A stretch of DNA of 64,000 nt from Mycobacterium sp. UM_CSW. Lineage in GTDB: Bacteria; Actinomycetota; Actinomycetes; Mycobacteriales; Mycobacteriaceae. The notes beneath the pieces were generated by a model that saw only the letters and a list, made by a program, of their open reading frames with translations, was not told the DNA's origin and did no database searches. The stretch is from positions 1 through 64,000 of the forward strand of contig NZ_AUWQ01000004.1 in NCBI RefSeq assembly GCF_000455205.1, given 5' to 3'. Both the position numbers and the translations under genes were made by a program. Below are positions 1 to 10,450 of this stretch, one piece after another; positions within the stretch are counted from its first letter, which is position 1; the number at the start of each line of letters is the position of its first letter.

Positions 1-74
1 CCGCGCTAGGCCGAATTGAGCGCCTCCTCCTCCGACCGTTCCGGTCGGCATCGTCGCCGCGCTAGGTTAACCGC
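1..74. other. Window-edge non-coding stretch with a repeated decamer
   Basis: The decamer CCGCGCTAGG occurs at 1-10 and again at 57-66. Both copies contain a TAG that could end an upstream plus-strand gene, but no codon context is left to prove one. The second copy supplies a weak AGG about eight bases before the ATG at 75. I see no hairpin or promoter that I would defend here. Confidence 0.3.
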
Positions 75-539
75 ATGCTGGCCGAGACCCAGATCACCAA
101 CCTCCTGTACCGCTATGCCGAATGCATCGACGCCGGTGACCTGGCGGGCGCGGCCACGCTGTTCGAACACGCCCGCATCAGGATCGGCGGCTCGGACGCC
201 GAACCGGACACCGTCGACGCGGCCCGGCTGTTGGGGATCTGGAAATCGCTGATCGTGCTTCATCCGGACGGGACGCCGCGCACCAAGCACGTCACGACCA
301 ATCCGATCATCGAGATCGATGACGGGGCCGGCACCGCGAGTTGCCGCAGCTACTACACGGTGCTGCAGCAGACCGACGAGCTACCGCTGCAGACCATCGT
401 CACCGGCCGCTACCACGACCGATTCGAACGCGTCGACGGCCGATGGCGGTTTTGTTACCGCGATCTCACGCTCATCGACATGGTCGGCGACGTCAGCCGG
501 CACCTTGCCCACCCCATCGCGCCGGCCCAAGGGGCCTGA
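75..539 (+). CDS. SnoaL-like (NTF2 fold) protein
   Basis: The 154-residue product looks like a single SnoaL-like, NTF2-fold domain. It opens with a helix of the type ETQITNLLYRYAECIDAGDL, continues through a central strand region with an LHPDGTPRTKHVTTN segment, and ends in RYHDRFERVDGRWRFCYRD, the usual closing sheet of the family. Members are small cone-shaped enzymes or binding proteins (isomerases, dehydratases, polyketide cyclases), usually cytosolic. No signal peptide or membrane segment is seen. The ATG at 75 has a weak AGG upstream. It lies 111 bases before pepA on the same strand, with no sign of shared function. The substrate is unknown. Confidence 0.75.
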   Translation: MLAETQITNLLYRYAECIDAGDLAGAATLFEHARIRIGGSDAEPDTVDAARLLGIWKSLIVLHPDGTPRTKHVTTNPIIEIDDGAGTASCRSYYTVLQQTDELPLQTIVTGRYHDRFERVDGRWRFCYRDLTLIDMVGDVSRHLAHPIAPAQGA

Positions 540-570
540 GCGCTGTTGTGAATAGCTATCTGCATTACGG

Positions 571-577
571 TTATACA
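571..577 (+). promoter_or_regulatory. Possible -10 element upstream of pepA
   Basis: In the AT-richer gap before pepA the string TTATACA stands about 75 bases ahead of the start codon. A TTGTGA at 546-551 is the best -35 candidate, but the spacing (about 19-20) is long, so this is only a weak promoter suggestion. Confidence 0.25.
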
Positions 578-650
578 CATCGAGTCGCGTTACCCAGACC
601 GGGAGGCTGGGCCAAATTCTGGTTCTTACTGCGTCGCAGGAGGTGACGGT

Positions 651-1700
651 ATGAGCAAATGGCACCACCGCTCCGTCTGGTGGTCATGGCTGGTCAGCGT
701 GCTGGCCGTGGTGGGGCTGGGCCTGGCCATGGCCGCGGCGCCGGCGTCCGCGTCACCGACCCACGACCGGCCCCTCGCGCCGTTGGACCCGTCGGGCATC
801 GTCGGCAGGGTCGGGCCCCAGGTCGTCGACATCAGCACCAAATTCGGCTACAACAACGCCGTCGGAGCCGGGACCGGCATCGTTATCGATCCGGGCGGCG
901 TCATTCTCACCAACAACCACGTGATCTCGGGGGCCACCGACATCAACGCGTTCGCCGTCGGCAACGGCCAGACCTACGCCGTCGACGTCATCGGCTACGA
1001 CCGGACCGCGGACGTCGCGGTCCTGCAGCTCCGTGGTGGCGGCGGCCTGCCCGCCGCCAACATCGGCGGCGGGGTCGCGATCGGCGAGCCCGTCGTCGCG
1101 CTGGGCAACGCGGGCGGTCAGGGCGGCACGCCGAGCGCGGTGGCCGGTAAGGTCGTCGGGCTCAACCAGAGCGTGTCCGCGACCGACACCCTCACCGGCG
1201 CGGAGGAGAACCTGGGCGGGTTGATCCAGGCCGACGCGGCGATCAGGCCGGGTGACTCGGGCGGCCCGATGGTCAACGAGGCCGGCCAGGTGATCGGGAT
1301 GAACACCGCGGCCACCGACAGCTACAAGATGTCCGGCGGCCAGGGTTTCGCCATCCCGATCGGCACCGCGATGGCGGTCGCCGGACAGATCCGGTCCGGC
1401 GCCGCGTCGAACACGGTGCACATCGGGCCGACGGCCTTCCTGGGCCTGGGCGTGACGGACAACGGTGGCAACGGCGCCCGGGTCGAACGCGTCGTGGGCA
1501 GCGGTCCCGCGGCGGCGGCCGGAATCTCGGCCGGCGACGTCATCACTGGGTTCGACAACATCCCGATCACCGGTGCCACCTCGATGACGGATGTGCTCGT
1601 CCCGCATCATCCCGGCGACACCGTCACCCTGCACTGGCGCGCCAAGGGGGACGGCGATCGCAGCGGACCGGTGACGCTGGCGGACGGGCCGCCGGCCTGA
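651..1700 (+). CDS. pepA: Secreted trypsin-like serine protease with PDZ domain
   Basis: The 349-residue protein is the counterpart of M. tuberculosis Rv0125 (PepA), by sequence and by its place just upstream of treS. Residues 1-35 form a signal peptide with a hydrophobic core and an Ala-rich cleavage region. The chymotrypsin-fold protease domain follows, with catalytic His90 (TNNHV), Asp121 (DRTADVAVL) and Ser203 (RPGDSGGP). A PDZ domain occupies about 255-345 (FLGLGVTDN, GISAGDVITGFD). It should act outside the membrane as an HtrA-like protease. The ATG at 651 has a strong AGGAGG eight bases upstream. Confidence 0.95.
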   Translation: MSKWHHRSVWWSWLVSVLAVVGLGLAMAAAPASASPTHDRPLAPLDPSGIVGRVGPQVVDISTKFGYNNAVGAGTGIVIDPGGVILTNNHVISGATDINAFAVGNGQTYAVDVIGYDRTADVAVLQLRGGGGLPAANIGGGVAIGEPVVALGNAGGQGGTPSAVAGKVVGLNQSVSATDTLTGAEENLGGLIQADAAIRPGDSGGPMVNEAGQVIGMNTAATDSYKMSGGQGFAIPIGTAMAVAGQIRSGAASNTVHIGPTAFLGLGVTDNGGNGARVERVVGSGPAAAAGISAGDVITGFDNIPITGATSMTDVLVPHHPGDTVTLHWRAKGDGDRSGPVTLADGPPA

Positions 1701-1820
1701 TACCGCGCGGATAATGACCGCCTCCCGCCGGATTCGCTTGCGGCACATCGGGATTGGTCGCCCGTTTGCGGTCGTGATTCCCGAGTTGCCGTGTCGGGTA
1801 CACGTGGCATCGTGGAATTG

Positions 1821-3589
<1,769 letters not shown>

Positions 3590-3593
<4 letters not shown>

Positions 3594-4933
3594 CGACTCA
3601 GCCAGTCAAGCTGCCCTGGTCTGAGTGGCTTCCGCAGCAACGGTGGTACGCCGGACGCAACCGCGAGCTGTCGAGCGCCGAGCCCGGCGTCGTCGTGCCG
3701 CTGCGCGAGGACCTCGACCTGGTCCTCGTCGACGTCCGGTACACCGACGGCTCCTCGGAGCGTTACCAGGTGATCGTTCGTTGGGACTTCGCGCCGGTGT
3801 CCGAGTACAGCACCGTCGCCACCATCGGCGCCGCCGACGACCGCACCGGTTTCGACGCCCTGTACGACACCGACGCGCCGCGGTTTCTGCTCTCGCTCAT
3901 CGACTCGGCCGCCGTGCGCGGCTCGTCCGATGGCCAGGTGGCGTTCACCAAAGAGCCCGACGTCGAGCTGCCGCTGGAGGCGCTGCCGCACGTCTCCGAC
4001 GCCGAGCAGAGCAATACCAGCGTGATCTTCGATCGAGACGCCATGTTCAAGGTCTTTCGGCGGGTCAGCAGCGGCATCAATCCCGACATCGAGCTCAACC
4101 GGGTGCTCGCCCGCGCCGGCAACCCGCACGTGGCGCGATTGCTCGGCACCTACGAGATGGTCCCGCCGGACGGTGACCCGTGGCCCCTGGGCATGGTGAC
4201 CGAATTCGCGTCGAACGCCGCCGAGGGCTGGGCCATGGCCACCGCCAGCGTGCGCGACCTGTTCGCGGAGGGCGACCTGTACGCCTACGAGGTCGGCGGC
4301 GACTTCGCCGCCGAATCCAACCGGCTGGGTGAAGCCGTGGCGTCCGTGCACGCCACCCTGGCGGAATGCCTCGGCACGGCCGACGCCACGTTCCCGGTCG
4401 ACACCGTGCTGGCGCGGCTGTCGTCAACCGTCGCGAAGGTGCCCGAACTCGAGGAATACGCGGCGACGATCGAGGAGCGATTCCAAAAGCTCGCGGGCGA
4501 GACGATCACCATCCAGCGGGTGCACGGCGACCTGCACCTGGGGCAGGTGCTGCGCACACCGGAGAGCTGGCTGCTGATCGACTTCGAAGGCGAACCGGGA
4601 CAGCCGCTCGACGAGCGGCGCGCGCCGGATTCGCCGTTGCGCGACGTGGCCGGGGTGTTGCGGTCGTTCGAGTACGCCGCCTACGGGCCGCTGATCGACC
4701 AGGGTGCGGACAAGCAACTGGCCGCGCGCGCCCGCGAATGGGTCGAGCGCAACTGCGCCGCGTTCTGCGACGGCTACGCGGCGGTGTCCGGCACCGACCC
4801 GCGCGATTCGGCGCAGCTGCTGGCCGCCTACGAGCTCGACAAGGCGGTGTACGAGGCAGGTTACGAGGCGCGACACCGCCCGGGCTGGCTGCCGATCCCG
4901 CTGCGATCCATCGCCCGGCTGACCGCGGCGTAG
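3590..4933 (+). CDS. mak: Maltokinase
   Basis: Maltokinase (Pep2) uses ATP to make maltose 1-phosphate, the donor for the maltosyltransferase GlgE in alpha-glucan synthesis. The 447-residue protein has the N-terminal cap and bilobal aminoglycoside-phosphotransferase fold of the family. The catalytic loop is [11 protein letters not shown] at about 311-321 and the metal-binding motif is IDFEGEP from residue 330. It begins inside the treS stop codon, so treS and mak form one operon that routes trehalose to maltose 1-phosphate. Confidence 0.96.
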
Positions 4934-4938
4934 TGCAA

Positions 4939-4957
4939 ACATAGGTATTACCTATGT
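4939..4957. promoter_or_regulatory. 19-bp perfect palindrome, candidate operator
   Basis: ACATAGGTA-T-TACCTATGT is a perfect inverted repeat with nine-base arms around one central T. It sits six bases after the mak stop and 41 bases before the start of the DUF1275 gene, where a promoter and operator would be expected. It is too AT-rich and lacks the T-tract expected of a strong terminator. The cognate regulator is not visible. Confidence 0.6.
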
Positions 4958-4997
4958 GCCGCCTGCGATTTGGGTGTGCGTCTGACAGCATGTTTGT

Positions 4998-5711
4998 GTG
5001 GCGCGTGAAACTTTCAACAGCGAGGCGAGGTTGTCGTGGCTGCTGGCCGGGCTGGCCGGCGTGCTCGGAGCGACGGCATTCACCCATTCGGCGGGATATT
5101 TCGTCACCTTCATGACCGGCAATGCCCAGCGCGCCGCGCTGGGCTTTTTCCGCGGGGACGTGGTGCTCTCGGTGTCGGCGGCACTGCTGATCGTGTGCTT
5201 CGTGGCCGGCGTGGTGATCGCGTCGGTGTGTCGCCGGCATTTCTGGGTCGCGCATCCGCACGGCCCCACCGTCCTGACGACCTTCAGCCTGCTGGCCGCC
5301 ACCGTGGTGGACGTGCTCGACGAGGGCTGGGAGGAAAACCTTCTCGATTTCGCGCCAATCATGTTGGTCGCCTTTGCTATTGGCGCGCTGAACACGTCGT
5401 TCGTTAAGGACGGCGAGGTGTCCGTGCCGCTGAGCTACGTGACCGGGACTCTGGTCAAGATGGGCCAGGGCATCGAACGCCACATCGCCGGCGGAACCGC
5501 GGCGGATTGGCTCGGTTACTTCCTGCTGTTCAGCAGCTTCGCCCTGGGCGCCGTGGTGGGCGGCTGCATCAGCCTCGTCGTCAACGGCACGTGGATGCTG
5601 GTGGTCGCCACCTCCGTGTGCGCGCTGACGACCGGATACACCTACTTCCACCAGGATCGTCAGGCGCTGTTGAATGACCGGTCAGAAAAACAGCATCGGC
5701 AGCAGCGCTGA
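4998..5711 (+). CDS. DUF1275 (YoaK-type) membrane protein
   Basis: The 237-residue protein occupies the position of Rv0128. It has about six hydrophobic segments (roughly 12-35, 55-78, 93-105, 120-140, 172-192 and 197-217) and the DUF1275 hallmark near the first helix, where a TG(N/T) motif (FVTFMTGNAQRAAL) follows HSAGYF; a second LSYVTGTLVKMG motif follows at about 148. Function is unknown. Translation most likely starts at the GTG at 4998. It is convergent with fbpC, and a long hairpin spans its last codons. Confidence 0.85.
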   Translation: MARETFNSEARLSWLLAGLAGVLGATAFTHSAGYFVTFMTGNAQRAALGFFRGDVVLSVSAALLIVCFVAGVVIASVCRRHFWVAHPHGPTVLTTFSLLAATVVDVLDEGWEENLLDFAPIMLVAFAIGALNTSFVKDGEVSVPLSYVTGTLVKMGQGIERHIAGGTAADWLGYFLLFSSFALGAVVGGCISLVVNGTWMLVVATSVCALTTGYTYFHQDRQALLNDRSEKQHRQQR

Positions 5712-5732
5712 CCGGTGCGCTACTGCCGATGC
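5693..5732. terminator. Long hairpin between DUF1275 gene and fbpC
   Basis: GCATCGGCAG (5693-5702) pairs perfectly with CTGCCGATGC (5723-5732). Inside it AGCGC (5704-5708) pairs with GCGCT (5717-5721) after one C/A mismatch, leaving an eight-base loop that holds the DUF1275 stop codon. It lies between convergent genes, so a bidirectional intrinsic terminator without a T-tract is likely. Confidence 0.65.
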
Positions 5733-5746
5733 CGGCTTTGGGGGTG

Positions 5747-6997
<1,251 letters not shown>

Positions 6998-7825
6998 CTA
7001 CGCGACGAGCCGGCGCAAAAGCGTTGAAGCCGTGGCGATTCCGATCAGCGCCGCCACCACCAGCACGATGAAGTCGGCCGGGTTGTACGCGGTGCCGATC
7101 AACAGCGCCCGCAGCGCGTCCACCTCGTAGCTGAGCGGGTTGACCTTGCTCAGCGCGTGCAACCAGGCGGGCATCACGTCGACGGGGTAGAGCGCGTTGG
7201 ACGCGAAGAACAACGGCATCGTGATGGCCTGGCCGATTCCCATCAGGCGGTCGCGGGACAGGACCAGGCCGGCCAGCGTCATCGACAGGCAGGCGAAGAA
7301 CGCCGCGCCGAGCATCACCACGGCCATCGCCGCCAGGATCCGCAACGGATTGATGGTCAGGCCGATGTTCATCAGGTAGGCCAGCGCCATCACCCCGACC
7401 ACCTGGGCGACCGACCGCACTCCGGCCGCGAACGCCTTGCCGGTGATCAGCGCCGACGCGGGGGCCGGCGTCACCATCAGCTTGGCCAGCACGCCGGCGT
7501 CGCGGTCCCAAATGATCTGTATGCCATAGAAGATCGAGATGAACAGCGCCGACTGCGCGATGATCCCGGGCGCCAGGAATGCGAGGTAGGACACCGACCC
7601 GGTGTGGATGACGTGCAACTTGGAAAACGTCGTGCCGAAGATCAGCAGCCACAGCGCGGGCTGCACCATCCGGGTGACGAGCTCGGTCCGGTCGTGCTGC
7701 AGCTTCTGCAGTTCCACGATCGCGAACGCCCCGACCCGCGCCAGCGTTGCCTGGACCCGTTGCCACCCGCGCGGAGCGCGAACCAGGGTGGTCGCCGGGG
7801 CTTTGGGTGCGATGTCAACTGGCAC
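6998..7825 (-). CDS. ABC-2 type transporter permease
   Basis: The roughly 275-residue integral membrane protein has six hydrophobic segments and the ABC-2 permease pattern (MVQPALWLLIFGTTFSK, PGIIAQSALFISIFYG, PLFFASNALYPVDVMP). This matches DrrB-like export permeases for drugs or lipids. I prefer the GTG at 7825, nine bases after AAAGG, over a TTG at 7834 that abuts the same sequence. The start overlaps the end of the ATPase gene by 11 bases. With the ATPase and MarR genes it forms a three-gene operon, and the likely role is export of a toxic or lipophilic compound; the substrate is unknown. Confidence 0.88.
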   Translation of the reverse strand: MPVDIAPKAPATTLVRAPRGWQRVQATLARVGAFAIVELQKLQHDRTELVTRMVQPALWLLIFGTTFSKLHVIHTGSVSYLAFLAPGIIAQSALFISIFYGIQIIWDRDAGVLAKLMVTPAPASALITGKAFAAGVRSVAQVVGVMALAYLMNIGLTINPLRILAAMAVVMLGAAFFACLSMTLAGLVLSRDRLMGIGQAITMPLFFASNALYPVDVMPAWLHALSKVNPLSYEVDALRALLIGTAYNPADFIVLVVAALIGIATASTLLRRLVA

Positions 7826-8636
7826 GGCTGGCAACCTTTCTGCTGGAACGGATCTCCCGGAAGGAGCCGGACGATTCCGTCTGGCCGGACAGGTCCTCCG
7901 CCGCGTAATGGCGGAACACGTCCTCGAGCGTGGCGCCGGGCGACACGGTGGCCTTCAGCTTCGCGGGCGTGCCCACGGCTCGCAGCCGGCCGCGGTGCAT
8001 CAGTGCGACCCGATCGCACAGCGCGTCGGCCTCCTCCATGTAGTGGGTGGTGAGCAGCACCGTCATGCCGAACTGGGCCTGCATGCTCCGCACCTGCTGC
8101 CAGACACCGTCGCGGGCGATCGGGTCCAGCCCTACCGTCGGCTCGTCGAGCACCAGCAGCGACGGGCGGTTGACCAGCGCCTGCGCCACCTCCAGGCGGC
8201 GCACCATGCCGCCGGAGTACGCCCCGGCCCGCCGGTCGGCCACGTCGAGCAGTTCCATGGCGGCCAGCGCCTGTTCCACCCGTTCGGCCCGGCAGGCGCG
8301 CGGCACCCCGTAGAGCCGCGCGAACCACTGCACGTTCTGCCGCCCGGTCAACGCGGGCTCGACCGAAAGCTGTTGGGGCACATAGCCGATGTTGCTGCGA
8401 ATGTCGATGGTCTGGCGGCGGGCGTCCATGCCGAAGATGCGCAATTCGCCGCGCTGCACCGGCGTCAACGTGGTGAGCATGCGGGCCAGCGTCGTCTTTC
8501 CGGCGCCGTTGGGTCCCAGCAGGCCCATCGTCTCGCCCGGGCGCACCTGCAACGTCACGTCATCGACAGCGGTGAACTGGCCGTACCGGTAGGTCAGGTT
8601 GCGGCCGTCGATCGCCATCGGCAGTCGTTCGCTCAT
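7815..8636 (-). CDS. ABC transporter ATP-binding protein, DrrA-like
   Basis: The 273-residue ATPase has a Walker A (GPNGAGKTT) at about 39-47, a Q-loop (YVPQQL), a signature variant (YSGGMVRRLE), a Walker B with the catalytic Glu (LLVLDEPTVGLD) and an H-loop (LLTTHYMEEAD). The short tail after the GTPAKLKA segment is typical of DrrA/NodI-type exporter subunits. Its ATG overlaps the marR stop by four bases (ATGA) and its end overlaps the permease start, so the three genes are coupled. Confidence 0.92.
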   Translation of the reverse strand: MSERLPMAIDGRNLTYRYGQFTAVDDVTLQVRPGETMGLLGPNGAGKTTLARMLTTLTPVQRGELRIFGMDARRQTIDIRSNIGYVPQQLSVEPALTGRQNVQWFARLYGVPRACRAERVEQALAAMELLDVADRRAGAYSGGMVRRLEVAQALVNRPSLLVLDEPTVGLDPIARDGVWQQVRSMQAQFGMTVLLTTHYMEEADALCDRVALMHRGRLRAVGTPAKLKATVSPGATLEDVFRHYAAEDLSGQTESSGSFREIRSSRKVASRAS

Positions 8637-9088
8637 GATCGCCGCTCCTGCAGTAGTCGGGTCATGGTGTCAAGAACCTCCAATCCCTTTGTCAGGGACT
8701 CGATTTGATCGTCGTCTAGCTCGCCGAGCACCTCGGCGACCAGTGCCCGGCGCGCGGCCCGAGACGCGTCGACGAGCTGCTGGGTGGGTTCGGCGAGCCG
8801 CAGCTGGCCGACGCGGCGGTCCGATTCGCCGACGGTCCGGATCAGCAGTCCGTTGCCGGCCAGCTTGGAGACCAAGGTCGACGCGGTGTTGGGCACCAGG
8901 CCGAGCTCGGCCGCGGCGGCGCTGACCGAGATCCCCGGTCGCCGTCCGACCAGCCACAGCAGCTCCGCCTGGGACTCGGACAGCCGCGCGGAGTCGAACC
9001 CCCGGCCGGCCGACCGGCGAAGTTGCCGGCGAAACCTGCCGACGACGCCGAACAGCTCGGCGACCACATCGGACTTCACTGCCCCCAT
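8633..9088 (-). CDS. MarR family regulator of the ABC exporter operon
   Basis: The 151-residue protein has the winged-helix core of MarR (LSESQAELLWLVGRRPGISVSAAAAELGLVPNTASTLVSKLAGNGLL) followed by the charged wing ESDRRVGQLRL and C-terminal dimer helices. It is the first gene of the exporter operon, so it probably represses its own operon and is released by the transported compound. AGAGGT precedes the ATG. The AT-rich stretch before it (9089-9115) holds a TATTTA on the minus strand that could be the -10. Confidence 0.88.
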   Translation of the reverse strand: MGAVKSDVVAELFGVVGRFRRQLRRSAGRGFDSARLSESQAELLWLVGRRPGISVSAAAAELGLVPNTASTLVSKLAGNGLLIRTVGESDRRVGQLRLAEPTQQLVDASRAARRALVAEVLGELDDDQIESLTKGLEVLDTMTRLLQERRS

Positions 9089-9144
9089 ATACCTCTGTTT
9101 ACGAGCTAAATATGAGTGCGAGCTGTGTGGGGGCTAGCTCCCAG

Positions 9145-9642
9145 CTACTTTTCGAGCGAATGCAGGACCACGTCGGTCAACGTCCCGTTGTCGACGCCGG
9201 CGGTCATGTAGCTGCAGAACGGTTGGCGGCGACGATCCGTGGGTGAACCCGGATTGAGCAGGCGCAGTCCGGTGTGCGTCGTGGTATCCCACGGGATGTG
9301 GCTATGGCCGAACACCAGCACGTCGCGGTCGGGGTAGAGCCGCGACATCCGCGCGTCCCTGCCGCTCGCGGCACCGGTCTCGTGGACCACGGTCAGGCGC
9401 AGCCCGTCCAGCGTGGCGTCGGCGCGCTCGGGCAGCCGGTCCCGCAACGCCGGCCCGTCGTTGTTGCCCCAGCACGCGACCAGCCGCGCGGCCCGGGCTT
9501 CCAGGGCGTCGAGCAAGTCGGTCGATACCCAGTCGCCGGCGTGTACCACCACATCGGCCGCGGCGACCTCGTCCCATACCCGCGCCGGCAGGTCGCGGGC
9601 GCGCCGCGGGACGTGGGTGTCGGCAATCAGCAGCAGCCTCAC
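9145..9642 (-). CDS. Metallophosphoesterase, YfcE/MJ0936 type
   Basis: The 165-residue protein has the metal-binding set of the calcineurin-like phosphoesterase fold: ADTHVP near residue 7, HAGDW at about 35, GNND at about 59, HETG at about 87, and the pair GHSHIP with NPGS. Members of this compact group hydrolyse phosphodiesters or phosphomonoesters with manganese or nickel. The gene starts with GTG. It is on the same strand as the exporter operon but 56 bases downstream of marR's upstream edge and not coupled to it. The substrate is unknown. Confidence 0.85.
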   Translation of the reverse strand: MRLLLIADTHVPRRARDLPARVWDEVAAADVVVHAGDWVSTDLLDALEARAARLVACWGNNDGPALRDRLPERADATLDGLRLTVVHETGAASGRDARMSRLYPDRDVLVFGHSHIPWDTTTHTGLRLLNPGSPTDRRRQPFCSYMTAGVDNGTLTDVVLHSLEK

Positions 9643-9656
9643 GCCGCCATCTTGCG

Positions 9657-9833
9657 CTACCGCTGGCCGTCCTGGCTGCGCGCCTCGGCGCCCGTCTCGC
9701 CCGCGTCGAAAGTGTCGTCGGAACCGGCCGCGCCCACGTACGACCCGTCGTCGCCTTCGGCGGCCCGTGATCGAGCCTCGTGCACTTCGGGCTCGACGTC
9801 TTCCTCGGCCCTGTGGCCCTTGTTTTCCGGCAT
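9657..9833 (-). CDS. Small acidic hypothetical protein
   Basis: A 58-codon frame starts at the ATG at 9833 and ends 14 bases before the phosphoesterase gene. The product is strongly hydrophilic and rich in Glu, Asp, Ala and Gly (AEEDVEPEVHEARSRAAEGD, then DDTFDAGETGAEA). It has no Cys, no membrane segment and no recognised domain, and looks disordered. Codon third positions are GC-rich as in its neighbours. The ribosome-binding site is weak. It is divergent from htdZ, whose promoter would overlap its upstream region. Confidence 0.5.
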   Translation of the reverse strand: MPENKGHRAEEDVEPEVHEARSRAAEGDDGSYVGAAGSDDTFDAGETGAEARSQDGQR

Positions 9834-9886
9834 AGGGCCCAGGTTTCCCGCGCAGCGGCGCGCGAAACGGCGATGATCGGCTCCGA

Positions 9887-9892
9887 TAGGGT
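9887..9892 (+). promoter_or_regulatory. SigA-type -10 (TAGGGT) before htdZ
   Basis: GATAGGGTG is a common mycobacterial -10 context matching TANNNT. It lies about 36 bases ahead of the htdZ ATG, predicting a short leader containing the GAGGAGG ribosome-binding site. No good -35 is seen. Confidence 0.45.
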
Positions 9893-9927
9893 GCATGCGG
9901 GCATCGACAGCATCCCGAGGAGGACCA

Positions 9928-10383
9928 ATGCGCACCTTCGAATCAGTAGCGGACCTCGCCGCGGCGGCGGGCGAGACGATCGGGCAGAGCGACTGGGTGA
10001 CCATCACCCAGGAAGACGTCAACCTGTTCGCCGACGCGACCGGCGATCACCAGTGGATCCACGTCGACCCGGAACGGGCGGCGGCCGGTCCGTTCGGCAA
10101 GACCATCGCCCACGGTTTCATGACCCTTTCGCTGCTGCCGCGGCTGCAGCACGAGATGTACACCGTGAAAGGGATCAAGCTCGCAATCAACTACGGCCTC
10201 AACAAGGTTCGCTTCCCCGCCCCGGTGCCGGTCGGCTCGCGCGTTCGCGCGCAGAGCTCGCTGGTCAGCGTCGACGACCTGGGTGACGGCGCCGTGCAGG
10301 CGACGGTGTCGACGACCATCGAGATCGAGGGCGCGCCCAAGCCGGCGTGCGTGGCCGAAAGCATCGTCCGCTACATTTCCTGA
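9928..10383 (+). CDS. htdZ: (R)-specific enoyl-CoA hydratase, MaoC-like
   Basis: The 151-residue protein is the counterpart of Rv0130 (HtdZ), a single hot-dog fold MaoC-like dehydratase that hydrates trans-2-enoyl-CoA to (R)-3-hydroxyacyl-CoA. The hydratase 2 motif is plain: LFADATGDHQWIHVDPERA, with the catalytic Asp/His pair, then GKTIAHGFMTLSLLP. The ATG at 9928 follows GAGGAGG; an upstream in-frame ATG at 9895 has no such signal. The gene is convergent with fadE1 across a long inverted repeat. Confidence 0.93.
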   Translation: MRTFESVADLAAAAGETIGQSDWVTITQEDVNLFADATGDHQWIHVDPERAAAGPFGKTIAHGFMTLSLLPRLQHEMYTVKGIKLAINYGLNKVRFPAPVPVGSRVRAQSSLVSVDDLGDGAVQATVSTTIEIEGAPKPACVAESIVRYIS

Positions 10384-10388
10384 AAGTG

Positions 10389-10448
10389 GCGAGCAGACGC
10401 AGAATCGCACCAAAACCAGTGGGCGAGTGCGATTCTGCGTCTGCTCGC
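10389..10448. terminator. 22-bp perfect inverted repeat between htdZ and fadE1
   Basis: GCGAGCAGACGCAGAATCGC plus AC (10389-10410) is repeated exactly in inverted form at 10427-10448, with a 16-base loop. It fills the gap between two convergent genes, so it can serve as a terminator for both. The arms are longer and more perfect than a terminator needs, which suggests a member of a dispersed intergenic repeat. Confidence 0.75.
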
Positions 10449-10450
10449 GG

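Noticed and set aside
6-290. Minus-strand frame at the window edge ending PERSEEEALNSA
   Set aside because: Its end looks gene-like, but the rest is antisense to the SnoaL-like gene, whose fold is clear.
548-646. GTG-started 32-codon frame between the SnoaL-like gene and pepA
   Set aside because: It has AT-rich third positions unlike other genes here, no ribosome-binding site, and ends inside the pepA ribosome-binding site, so it is better read as leader sequence.
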